Origin: Bugula neritina
Lineage: Eukaryota; Bryozoa; Gymnolaemata; Cheilostomatida; Bugulidae
Direction of reading: 5' to 3'
DNA: 60,000 nucleotides
Assembly (NCBI GenBank): GCA_964035545.1
Contig: OZ037769.1
Span: forward strand, 14,752,633 to 14,812,632
Part shown: positions 12,889 through 24,420 of the stretch, piece after piece
Position numbering within the stretch: position 1 is the first letter of the stretch
Layout: each line of letters opens with the position of its first letter
Position numbers and translations under genes: made by a program
The notes under the pieces: model-generated
Database searches by the model: none
What the model was told of the DNA's origin: nothing
What the model saw: the letters and a program-made list of their open reading frames with translations, nothing else

Positions 12889-14145
12889 ATTTCAATAACT
12901 CTGATCAAGGGTACTGAGAGAAATGTGTGAGAATGATTAATCCTCTTTACTTGTATTTATTAAACTGACCAATGAAATTTAATTTCTCAAAGGCTGTCTT
13001 TGCACAGCATAAGATTCTTACAATTTACATGATTGGCTCTTCTTACAGTACATGACAATAGTCTGATCCAATTTGTTACTTTATGGAACAGAGGCCACAG
13101 TGTTAATCATTTCATTATATTTTCTTTGGGTATTTTTGAGAATAATTTCAATATTATTTCTCATAACATATTATATAATAAGGCAGTTCTATTTATTTTA
13201 TATAATCTATTTCTGCACATACACACGGACACATCTATTTGTATTCAAATAGCATTTCTCAAATGACGCAACAATTTAAGAGTAAATGCTATAATAGTAT
13301 CTATGGTGTATATTGGCTAGGTATCACCAAATTTAGAAAATTATTAAATTTCAATTTACCACTTAATGCTAGCTTGTAAAGTTGTATGGTGCACTAATAC
13401 TACTCATAGCACAAGAGTGAGAAAAAGGAGACAACAACTCCTAACAATCACTGCACTACTATTGTACAAAGTGTTGATTAGAAACAGTATATGGAGGAAG
13501 AAATACGTTTATTTCATGCAGCATGCACAGCTTACGTAAAAAAAGCATGAATCAAAATTTGGTGCACCTGAATTACCACTCAACTATTAGTGCTCACTTC
13601 TGTAAATTCTTAACAAAAAAAACCTTTTAGACAGGGGCTTGTATTGCTTAACTTATAAAATGCTGCAGTATATATATATAAAGGCAAATAATAAATGCTG
13701 ATCAACGGAATGAACAGGGTAGATAGCACAAAACTTATTCGAAGGCAAAATGTATTACTAAGATGGCCAAAACTATTAATGAATAATTATAATTAGTGGG
13801 ATTTTTTTTCTATGATATATATAATTTTATATTTATATTTATGTTGCACTATTTTTATTAGATGCATGATAAAAAATGACATCACAGAAACTAATTATGT
13901 CAGTAAAAGTTCAATATATATTCCTGCAACTCGTTATCAGCCAACATTGATCTGCTGTAAAACATGAGGAAAAATATTTCGATCTGAGTTAAGCTGCTTA
14001 CAATTAACTTTCATAAACAATTTTTATTTTATATTATGCAGCATATTTTTAATTTTATATATAAAGTTGTTAAACACTGAATTAAGTGAAAGTTAGTGTT
14101 TATTGAATTTAAACAAGGGATCACTGTTAGTAAAAACTAATTAAA
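12889..14145. repeat. Shortened intergenic unit between collagen copies 3 and 4
   Basis: Homologous to the other spacers but about 600 bases shorter. Sequence matching the area just upstream of the copy 1 and 2 promoters runs to about 13,205. From about 13,220 it resumes with sequence matching 4,465 onward, so the middle of the spacer has been lost. No gene is visible. Confidence 0.65.
12953..12973 (-). promoter_or_regulatory. Degenerate TATA motif with intact CCAAT, collagen copy 3
   Basis: The position equivalent to the TATA box of copies 2 and 4 reads TTTAATAAATAC on the minus strand, so the canonical TATAAA core is lost. The inverted CCAAT (12969-12973) is kept. This suggests weaker or shifted initiation for copy 3. 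Confidence 0.35.
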
Positions 14146-17042
14146 TTATTTAGAGCAGACCACACAAGCTAGTTCTCTATTCTCAGTATAAGGTGGACAG
14201 TGCCCAGTTGTGTGGAGATCACTGCAGTCCGTGAGGACAAAATAGAAATGAGATCCACCTCTATGGTCAGCTTGTCCTGTCACATAGTCTGGGTGTTCGT
14301 CTACGCACACAAATTCTGTAGGATGGTCACGATCTTCATATTCTGCCATCAAGTACCCTACAAAGAGAGATTAATTGTTATTGATCTTCTCTTTACTCCT
14401 AAAAGTTTAATGCGCACTAAATGCTGGTCCGATCTATAGCCCTTTTAATGTTATCTATGAAAAGAATAATTTTAGACATATCCATATCAAAGTACACCAG
14501 TTGCTATAACATAGTGCTGAAACTAAATATACTGGAGAAATCTACATCAACTTTTCAAAGATCCAAGATTCTATTTAGAAATGTTTTGTTGAGCACCACT
14601 TGGCAAGCATTCAATTTATGTTGCTATAAAAAAAAGCATTTTTATACAGTAGAGTTATAAATATTACTTCATTCACATACCTTCATACTCTTTAGTCCAG
14701 GTGTCTGGACATGTTCTGTTTGCAGGAATCATCATAACACTTGATTTATTTTTAGCATAACATCTGGCACATGGAGCATTTTGATCATGAGTAGAACCCC
14801 GAAAAATTCCCAGACTTCCAGTCTCATACTCAACTCCTCGTAACTTTGCTGAAGTTGCATGGTCTTTTCCTGACACTTTGTTATATTCTGGATTCAAAGG
14901 TAAACACTGGTAGTTGGTTCCACCACCTGTTTTTGCACCTCTTGAATTTGCAGCAAACCCTTTGAAAAACAGCGTTGTAAAACATTCACATTATGGAACT
15001 ATTTTAATTAAAATGTGTGCATATTCTGCCAACAATTTCTTTTTCTTATTTATAGAATTTTTCCAAATAATGAAAATACTCACCTTCATAAATCTTTGAA
15101 GAATTCCCTCCACAGCTTTTCTTACCCCATCTGGTATAGGTAGCACCCAGTGCAAGGTTTGGAGTTTTGCCAGGAATTCCTTGTGACCCTTTAGCACCTG
15201 GTGGCCCAGTTATTCCAGGTAACCCCCTTAAACCAGCAGCTCCTGCATTGTATAAACATCAGCTTTGATACAAAAAGAACACAGAATACAAGCTCAACTT
15301 AGGCTCATAAGTTTGTCTTTACTAAACTTTGCTCCTTTTCAGACAGAAGGTAATGTTCAGTAGCCATATTTATACCTTTCTGTCCTGGTGCTCCTGGTGC
15401 TCCTGGTGCTCCTGGTGCTCCGTCTTCTCCTGGTTTACCAACTGATCCAGGAGGGCCAATTTTTCCTGGTTCACCATCATTTCCAGGTATTCCCGCTGCT
15501 CCCCGTGCTCCGTCTACTCCTGGTTTACCAGTAAAACCGTTTTTTCCTGGAAGCCCTGATTTGCCTGGTTCCCCATCTTTTCCAGGATTGCCATCAATTC
15601 CAGGTAGTCCCTGGCTGCCAGTTTGACCAGGAAGTCCGGGTAGACCGTCTCTTCCCGGTTGACCATCTCTTCCATCTCTACCAGGTGGGGCATCAACTCC
15701 TGAAATCATGTGCAAAGTATCAGCAGAAATTTAGGTCCTGGGTTTTAAAAAAAATACCTTGTGCTCACATACTGTTTGTGTCAAGCTAGTCACATATTTG
15801 GTGGAATAAACTTGCCATTAACAGTATAATCAACTCTATTGTTCATTGGTATAGTCAATAAAACATGTTACTGGTGGTACCTTGTTTTAGATAAGTAAGC
15901 TATGCATTAGAGGAATTCTAGCTCAATGTGCTAAAATACCTCACTTATATACTGCAAGTGTGAGATCATACAAATTCCATTGTGACAGAAGAATTTCTTA
16001 TACAAAATATCTTTTGTTCAAAGAATAAAATTATCACATTAGGTTAATTCAACTAAAAGAAATATATTTAATTGTATTAAAGTTTAGACTATTTCTTTTC
16101 ATTGATCTTGAAAGATGATTTATATCAAAGAGTTTCATCTAAAAGGAAGTTCCTGATTTCATAAAGCATTGCCAACTCATATTCATATCGTCTTCAACAA
16201 GTGTCGGGTGATTTTTAAAGTTTTGCAGCTGTAGTTCAATCAAATTTTAATAAAATAATTCAACTATATTATACTTGATATACTCAGTAATCAGTTGGTT
16301 TTTAACTTTCTTGAAGAATATAATATCATGCAATACTAAGAAATATAACAAATAAAACAAACATTGAACCAGTTGACTAACCAACTATTCTTAGAATCTC
16401 AACCAGCTCATTGATGTCAGTCAGTTTGATTTCCTTTTCTTCAGGTTCTGTAGAATCTGTTTTTACTCTTCCATTGATGAGCTATAATCAAAATTGATTA
16501 TTTTTTTATCACATAAGTAGCTCATTTGGACATAATTATTATATATCCGTTACTATGGTAAGATGTGTTGAAACTGTGCAAAACTCAACAATTACTTGGT
16601 GCAAAATTCTAATCACATGTTATAAATATCACTCACCACATTTACTAGAGTTGATAAAGTTTCCTTTATGGAGTTCATCTCACTTTTGACTGAATTTATC
16701 TCTCTCTGCTGGGAGGTGGCCAGATCTTGATACTCAGTTACTTGTTTGTGTAGAGAGCTGATTTCTTCCTGCTGTACTTCTACAACTTCTTTGAAACTCT
16801 CACAGTTACATGCTGACGTGTCATCAGCCAGAACCTTACCAGATGCTGCTGACAAGATGACAGCAGAGATCATCAATACTGCCACACTTTCTACAACATT
16901 TAATGGATGATATAAAATAAGAAATTATTGTAACTACATTTAATAAGTTTTAGTAACTGCTGACTTCAATCATTACTTTTATGTTAAGAGTTTAAAACAA
17001 CTTTTACAAAAAATACTCACTATTCTTATCTCTCATCTTCAT
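14146..17042 (-). CDS. Short-chain collagen C4-like secreted protein, copy 4 (449 aa)
   Basis: Exons are 17021-17042, 16637-16890, 16382-16481, 15376-15699, 15084-15242, 14681-14959 and 14146-14357 (1,350 coding bases, all in phase). The product begins MKMRDKN, has a signal segment to about residue 29, a CxC and coiled coil to residue 92, a linker, 43 uninterrupted Gly-X-Y triplets (132-260; the longest in the array, with a GAP run) and the conserved 189-residue C-terminal domain ending ACVVCSK. Exon 4 carries extra triplets relative to copies 2 and 3, consistent with unequal exchange inside the repetitive collagen exon. It lies at the upstream end of the array and closely matches copy 1 in exons 4-6 and the intervening introns. 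AATAAA is at 14099-14104 (minus), about 42 bp past the stop. A TATA box lies at 17114-17122. Confidence 0.87.
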
Positions 17043-18929
17043 ATATATTTCGATCACTCTGATCAAAGGTATTGAGAGAAATGTGTGAGACTGATTAAAT
17101 ATTTTTATGCACGTTTATAAAACTGACCAATAGAATTTAATGTCTCAAAAGCTATCTTTGCACAGCATAAGTTTCTTACGCTTTTCATGATTAGTTCTTC
17201 TTATACATGACAATAGTCTGTTCTAATAGGTTACTTCATTGAACAGAGGCTACTGAGCTATTCTATTCATTATTTCTTTTTGTATTTTTGAGAATAATTT
17301 CAATACTTTTTCTCATGATATAATAGGCCAGTTTTTTTTCTTATATAATATATTTTTTGCTTTTATTCATTAAAACAGCTGCTGATAGCTTTCGTCTTAA
17401 TTTTGCAAACTGGAGGCTACATTTTATTGCAATAACATATTGTTTATTTCTTTATAATTATTTAGCAACCCAAAGTAAAATTTATTATGAATTCTATGTT
17501 ATAATTGCTATGTGTTATATACTCTTATATATACAAACCATCTGCTGGGTTGAAACAAAGGAAAGAAAACTCCATATTTATGTAATGCAATTATATCCAC
17601 TGCTATAAGTATATAAGCTTTGCAGCAAAGAGTTACTTTCAACAACAGATGCAAGCAACTTAACAACTGTTATGATCAATTAATAAGATTAATGACAAAA
17701 GCCTTAATAACTAGTCAATGTTTTTTTCTATATATGGTAAAATGCTATATAATTATAATTAAATTGCTTTGTGTTTAAGATATGATCACCATATCTTGTT
17801 TCTGCAAAGCTTCTTGTCTCTTAGCCTTGATATGTTTCCTTAAAAATACTCAAAAAATTTAACTGAGTGCTTAAGATGAAAATAATTTTGTATGCATTTG
17901 AAACATATTATTGTCCAAGCCAATAAAACTTGCCAATTAAGCACTGTTCCTCAGTTTTAATTAAGGCTTCAAGAACTAATAAATGGTCAAATGATTTCAC
18001 TTTATCATGAACAGCCAAGTACAAAATATTACAGTTGGTGCTGAAAAGAGAGAATTATGGAAAAGGATAGAGGAAGTAATTAAAGATTGAATGAAAAAGG
18101 AAGAGAATGAAAAATGACTCCAATATGACAAGACAAAAAACTGATGCAGTCAATAAAGCTATAGAAATGAGTTACATAGCAGAGGGAATACATGGAGTAA
18201 GAACTAAATATATACAAGTATGAGGGGCGTTGGTCAGGCCGGTCACTACTTTACCATTGTACTCTGTGACTAATGAGATTCTCAATTTCTAGATACAGTA
18301 ATTTGAAGAAGTACAGATGCTTTACTGTGATCTACCTTGGCACTAAACAAGAGACATCTTTTTTCACCAATAAAGCTCATACTTTCACTTTATTATAGGG
18401 TTTAGATGACTACTAACAAAATGCATATTGGGTGTTTGGCATTGCAAAGACATACTAGAAAAAGCAATGAAGATTTGACAAGGTGAGAGTAGATAATAGT
18501 TTATTATTTAAATTAAAGTTAAATATTGTACGAGGCAAGTGAAAAAAATATTTAGAACATTACAATTATCAATAAAAAATCTCTCCTGCAAACGAGACTT
18601 ACTATATGGTGAATAAAATGAATTAGATCAAATTGCATAACATTGCAGAGTCATCTAATAAAGGACTCCAAAATTTATAAACAGTATTGTAAGAATTGAA
18701 CATCAATTATAACTTAGTGATAAGACAGACGGAGAAAATGGCCGTCTAGAGCGAACTTTCACAACTCGGCGAGCCGACAGCATTTGAACCGGAATCCGCA
18801 ACTCGGAGATCAACCGGCTATCGTGGTGGGCGGAGCTTGCAGAGATGGAACAGAGTCTAAGAGCAGAAGAGAGGGTAAGATTATGACAATACCACCACGG
18901 AATGGGGAAGGTCGCTGCCCGGCAGCATC
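17043..18929. other. Intergenic region between collagen copy 4 and eIF4B
   Basis: The first part (to about 17,700) still matches the collagen spacers, including the sequence near 17,665-17,695. The rest is unique AT-rich DNA. A candidate AATAAA for eIF4B lies at 18,500-18,505 (minus), about 425 bases past its stop, so 18,500-18,929 is probably eIF4B 3' untranslated sequence. No other gene is seen. Confidence 0.5.
17114..17131 (-). promoter_or_regulatory. TATA box and CCAAT motif of collagen copy 4
   Basis: TTTTATAAA (minus, 17114-17122) lies about 72 bp upstream of the start codon. An inverted CCAAT (17127-17131) sits next to it, in the same arrangement as copy 2. Confidence 0.5.
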
Positions 18930-21900
18930 TCAATCTGTCTGTTCGTCCTCGCCATCACTACCCAGGAGTCCGGCGTATTTATTAGCATCCGAGAAATCTT
19001 TACATTCAGATTCTTTATAGACTGGCATTTCTTCCAGTGAGGTTGGGAGTTGTCTTTCTCTTCTCTCCTTCTGCGGCTTACTTACTGCTCGATCACTTCC
19101 TGCAAGCAAAGTCCCGACAGGAAATACATTTAATTCTGTCCATCAAATATCTACACAATTTCATATAATAAAGGAAAATTATTTCTCATCATTTGTAGCT
19201 TAGCGCAAATATTTATTGTGAAATTTAATAATTAGACGTGATATAAAGAAGTTGAATCAAGTTCAATATAGTAACTGAATGTGTTTTGGCTGTTCAACTG
19301 TGAGACAATCAAGGGTAGGTTTGGATGCTGACACTGAACTATAAGAAACTGCAAGACAAGACACTCTAAGTGAGACTACATACTGATGTGTGGTGCGCCT
19401 TGCTTCCAGGAATTGGGTCGGGGGGCGTCTTGGTGCTCCTGTCTCTTATCCGAGTACGAGTCTACAGATATAGAGGACAGACAACTCTTACACAACAACA
19501 TCAAGAGAGGAAAACCGCTGACTGTAGACTACAAACAGGTATAAAACTTATAAGGTCGAGAAGTTCTCTTCAAATGAGGCTAAATAGACTACTTGCAAAT
19601 CAACTAGACTGCAAGTATGAACCGATAGATAAACAAGAGATGGTGAGAGTTTTATTAGCAACATTTCCTCTTTGACATAAGTCCAACAGAGAGGGTGGCT
19701 TCCCTTCATTACAGGACACAGGTGAAGGTCATTTCTTACCTCTACTGGCTACTTCCTCTCTCTCCTTTCTCAGGCGCTCCTCTATCTCCCTCTCTCGGGC
19801 CGCAGTGTCCACTGGCTTGGCGCTACCGAATATGTTGGCTGTCTTCTTCGGTTGCTCGGGTCGGCTGTCTGAGGAGTTCTGATTGGCAGATTTGTCACCT
19901 TCACTGCTATTGGACGGCTCACCGCCAACATTGTATACCTGACGGCACAAATAATATGTTATGAGAAGACAAGATAAGGAGAAACTGTATTGAGGTTATA
20001 TACAATATCTTAGAGTTCTCAGGATAAGCACAGAAGGGGTATCACAGGAGACTCACCCGCCGCTCCACGTTGGTTCTGATATCGCGGGAGGCAAAGGAAG
20101 ATCCGGAGTCCCTGGGACCTCTCCCGTCCCTCGAGCCTCGCGTGTCCTGCTGACTCTTTAGTCGCTCTTCAATTTCCCTCTCCTTGGCAGCAGTGTCCAC
20201 GGGCTTTGCTGAACCTGCAGTGCAGTTTCAACAGCAACTGGTTACGCTAATACTACTAGCACCAGTACTACTACTAGCACTACTACTACTTCTACTAGTA
20301 GTAGTAGTAGTAGTACTGGTACTAGAAGTACCACTACTAGTAGTACTACTACTACTAGTACTACTACTATTACTGCTACTAATACTACTACTATTAATAC
20401 TACTACTATTACTACTACTAATACTGCTACTACTACTACTACTACTAATACTGCTACTACTACTACTAACAGTCAACAAACCGAATATGGAAGACTTGGG
20501 AGGGTCGGATGAAGACGACACTGTGTTGTCACTGTCTACGGGTTTACTTCTGGGAGCAAGCTGAAGTCTGGCCCTTTCTTTAGGGGGCTCCGAGCTGGCG
20601 TTTCTGTCGTCATATCTGCGACAAGAAATACAGCAATGAGAGAGCAGTCAACCACAGCAAGAGCAGCTAGGAGTGTTATACTGACAGAGCATACCGTGCA
20701 GATGGAGGTCCATCTCGTCTTCCATAACCAAAGTCTCTGTTGTCATGACCTCTCCTGGAACCGTAATCGTTTCTATCATCATGCCCTCTCCTACTGCCAT
20801 ATCCACCCCTGTCATCATTCCCCCATCTATCATCGTATCCTCTCCTGCCGAAATCCTCTCGGTCATCATGACCTCGCCGGGAGCCGTAACCACTGCTACT
20901 ACTGTCAGCCGAGCTCCTAAGAATACACATCATAAGGAATTTCCAGAAAGAAACTAGAGGCATGTACAATTCAATAAGAGCTGCAGCTACTAGGCATGGT
21001 GGTGAGTGATTAGGATAGAGTCATCCACCTACAGTTAGCACACCGGCCATTGTTGGCTAATAGTGGCATATATATTCAACTACTCTAGCCCATAACAGCA
21101 CTACATGGGCACGCAATCAACACGTACATGTCTTCCAGTGAAAACGCCAAAATATCCCAAACTAAAATAAATGTCCGAGATATGAGGCGTGAAAAGGAGA
21201 TATTTTGCTAAGCATATTTTCATTTATTTTGAGAAGATTCAAATTGCGTTGAAAGTTGCACCTTTTCCCAGCAACAATAAGTAATTCTGAAAAAAATATT
21301 ATGGATAAAGCCATTAATAACTTGTGCAAGACACACCCACCGCTGCATTGCAGATATTTACTATCTAACTGATGACAATTCACACGACCAAATAGCATTA
21401 CGCCTAGAGAAGAACTTCAAGCATTGCACAATCTCACCACTAGATCAACAGGTGAAGTAGAAGTCACAAAGCTCACCTGGGAGGTCCTCTAGACCAGCTG
21501 CTGGCAGTGTCAGCCTCGCTGCCGCCACCGTACCTGTCCCTAGGAGCACCGAATCCACCATCTCTTTCGTCATATCCTCTCCTTCCACCATATCGGCCGC
21601 CGTCACGATCACCGTGGCGACCTACAGCACAACAACATAATAGAACACATAGCAAGTCATTTGGTGAACTGAACCCAGCATGGGTACAGTTTCAATGATA
21701 GGGGCACATCACGATAGTATATTATAAGTAGTAGATACTAGATATAGATGCAGATATTGCATAAATAGTTTAGTATTCAATCAACAGGAATCTAATATAA
21801 CAAACACTGGTTTGAGTTGAAAATAGAATTTAACTCTTTTGGCAATCTATAAAGCAATAAATGCTAATCAAAAACTTTAGTGAGGCATTACTAGTATCTT

Positions 21901-23496
21901 TCCATGCTGACTGGGCATAGAATTACAGCATTAAGAGAATTAAAAAACAAAAAAAATTGTCTAAATATGAATCAACAGAAGTAAATATGTTACAGAGGAA
22001 AGCAAATTTAAAAAAATGATAGGTATAGGCTAAAAAAACTATCAAATAATTTTATGCGCATAATATATTTTCTTTTTATAGTTACAAATTCAATGGAAGG
22101 TAAGAGAAAAACAGTAACACCATGTTAATAGTTGAAAATTATATTATATAAATAGTAATAATCCATCAAAAGTTTTAAGCCATAATACTATAATAATTAC
22201 ATCATCATAATTAAAGCTTATTGGCTTACAACTAAGACAATAAATATACTGGTAAGAGCATTGTATTTGAGTTGATAATGTTACATAAACCCTTACAACT
22301 ATGACTAGTACTTTCATATTAATAAACTGAAACTGCCAGACATATTTTATAGAATACAACTCCAATGATTGCTCGGTCTATCACTGTAACTAACAGTGAC
22401 TCAAGAATTACTTACCACAGATAAAGGTAAATTCATTTGTGGTATATAAATAAGTTTTGAAATAGGAGCAATTACAACGATAATGATTTAACACCATAAT
22501 GAATTTGCCACTCAATACCCCGAGTCAGTCTAACTACAGTCTATGTTTAATGAGTAATGATTGAGTCTGATAAACTGTTACTACTTAATGCTATTGTGAT
22601 TATGATGACTTTTATGATTACTCATGTAAGAAAATTCGGCAGCCTAAGGCTAATGGTCATGAGCAATGATGTGAGACTTGGTATCAAATTTAAAGGGTTA
22701 AGGTTTTATGAGTATGACTATGACCATCACTTAGTCTTATGATATTGAATTTGATAACAATAACTTTAACTTAAGTTAGACTATCTTCATCTCATCACTT
22801 TCGAGGTGCATCACTAAAGTAGAAAAGTGGCTAGGGAGTTAGACTATATAACTCACCATATCCAGAATCAAATGAAGGCTTATTAGCTGCCGCACTTCCT
22901 CGCCAGTCATCGTCCGCATCTCCTTCTCCACTGATTTGGCTATTCCCTGAGCGGCCTTCACGATCTCCACCATACCCACCGCCAAAACCATCTCTACTAT
23001 TGGATTGTGTAGCCAAGTCTACCTTTATCTTTCTGGCCATTAAAGTTTGACCTGTGCATTTGAGAGCGTCTATTAATGAATTTTTGTCGTCGAATTCTAC
23101 ATAACCAAACCCTTTCATACGTCCGTTTTCACGTACCAATCGGACGTTATTAACTCGTAGATCTTTGAAAAAATTCTCCAAAGCATCTTCGTCTACGTCG
23201 TACGATAGATTTCCAACATAGGCTTTGTATGGAGGCACGTCGGGTATCTGTGATAAATCAATTTCTTGTCTAGCAGCTCTCGGAGCTGTAGGGAGCGCAA
23301 TTCGCTCGGTGGGTCCAAGAAAATCATCATCCTCGTCAGGATCTTCCATTGCATCAGCCCATGATGTCTGAGATTTGAATGTTACCACTGTTTTGCCATC
23401 GGGAGCATTAGAATTTCCTGCACTGAGAAAATCACTCAAATTCAAGGTTTGTCCTTTTTTCTTTTTGCCTTTTTTAGAAGCCGCGGTGGCTGCCAT
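18930..23496 (-). CDS. EIF4B: Eukaryotic translation initiation factor 4B (581 aa)
   Basis: Eight exons: 22857-23496, 21477-21621, 20695-20916, 20482-20615, 20057-20214, 19740-19938, 19384-19461 and 18930-19099. They total 1,746 bases, all in phase. eIF4B stimulates the eIF4A helicase and helps recruit mRNA to the 40S ribosome in the cytoplasm. Evidence in order: a Lys-rich start with NLSDFL; a WADAMED motif (46-52); an RRM (about 90-163) with RNP2 AYVGNL and RNP1 KGFGYVEF; an Arg/Asp/Gly/Tyr-rich region (about 170-345); two copies of IFGSAKPVDTAA followed by an acidic/basic helix; and a C-terminal KDFSDANKYAGL tail like the vertebrate end. Vertebrate eIF4B is about 611 aa and, as far as I know, has one IFGxAKPVDTAA element; the duplication is unusual. 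eIF4H is too short to fit. Confidence 0.95.
20244..20470. repeat. (ACT)n/(AGT)n trinucleotide microsatellite in eIF4B intron 4
   Basis: About 225 bases of interrupted ACT triplets (AGT on the gene strand) fill most of the 267-base intron between the eIF4B exons 20482-20615 and 20057-20214. Read from the upstream exon in the eIF4B frame, the repeat encodes a poly-Ser/Thr run ending at a stop at 20228. It is intronic, because the flanking exons join precisely within the IFG-SAKPVDTAA motif. Confidence 0.93.
22550..22800. repeat. Degenerate hexamer-like low-complexity block in eIF4B intron 1
   Basis: The first eIF4B intron (21622-22856) contains a run of loosely related six-base words of the GATTATGAT / ATGAGTATGACT kind. 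It resembles the blocks at 23,930-24,420 and 59,160-59,560. No coding potential. The rest of the intron is unremarkable AT-rich sequence. Confidence 0.45.
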
Positions 23497-23516
23497 GTTG
23501 GTGTTGAATTAAAAAA

Positions 23517-23524
23517 TGACGTCC
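23517..23524 (-). promoter_or_regulatory. CRE-like TGACGT motif upstream of eIF4B
   Basis: A TGACGTCC element lies about 20 bases upstream of the eIF4B start codon, on the plus strand. TGACGT is the half-site bound by CREB/ATF factors and is common in housekeeping promoters. It may lie in the 5' leader; its function is inferred. Confidence 0.3.
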
Positions 23525-23929
23525 TTACACGAGAACAGCGTGGGAATTATATCCGGGCTACTTAATAAAAGCCTGTCATAAAACAAATAAATGCCTATTA
23601 GATGCAGACTCGCACAAAGGCGATATATCGGACTAGATTCAAGCGCCTTTAATTGGTCTAAAGGTCCCTGTTTATTCCAATAGCAGAACGTTGCAAATCA
23701 CTGCTGCAAAAGGCACGAAACTGTATTTGTTGTAGTAGAACAGGTTAGTTTTGAATCATTTCATGAATGACTGTATGGATAAACTAATGTCTGTTAACAT
23801 TTACTTTCAGATTACCGCACCAAAAATTTAGGTAGGTATATCAATATGTAATTGTTGTTGTTTAAACTGCGTTAAAATTATAAGCAACCTGCACTAACAA
23901 AGCTAATGTTATAAGATTAACTTTAAGTA

Positions 23930-24420
23930 TAACTTATAATCATAATGATAACATTAACATATTCATAATCATAATGATAATCATAATCATAATGATAATG
24001 ATAAAGTTAAACTGATAACATAAACTCAGTCTCAACATTAACTGGTATAGATACTGATAGTCATGACCATGACATTGACAATATGAACACTGAAAGTGAA
24101 TGTGAAACTGAAACTATATCAAAATGAAGACGTCAAGGATATTACCACCATTGTGATTGTAGGCCTAATTCACTAATTCAAATTGTGATTTTCATTTGCA
24201 TTTCAGTATGAGTATCTATATCGGTTAATTTTGAGCCTGAGTTTATGTTATCAGTATCAGTTTATCATTATGGTTATGAATATCATAAGTATCAGATTTA
24301 AATTATCATCAGTATCACTAGTCTTACTCTTAGTTATACTGTTCCTCATAGTGATGGTGACTATGAGTATGACTGACTTTCAGTATTAATTTGACTCACA
24401 ATAACAATCCCATATAATTA
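23930..24420. repeat. Foldback low-complexity element
   Basis: The left half (about 23,940-24,085) and the right half (about 24,195-24,400) are diverged inverted copies built from degenerate six-base words such as GATAAC, ATAATG and ATGACT. The clearest match pairs the AACATAAACTCAG segment near 24,018-24,030 with CTGAGTTTATGTT near 24,237-24,250. The right half would fold back on the left across a loop of about 100 bases. It may be an old MITE-like element or a decayed simple repeat. Confidence 0.55.

Noticed and set aside
19384-19461. eIF4B ending at the TAG shortly after WKQGAPHIS, or a GC donor after WKQ
   Set aside because: A standard GTATGT donor (at 19383) joins in phase to the exon 18930-19099, whose KDFSDANKYAGL tail is the conserved eIF4B C-terminus.
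20228-20521. Poly-Ser protein on the minus strand and poly-Leu protein on the plus strand
   Set aside because: Both come from the (ACT)n repeat in an eIF4B intron. The flanking exons join exactly within a conserved motif when it is removed.
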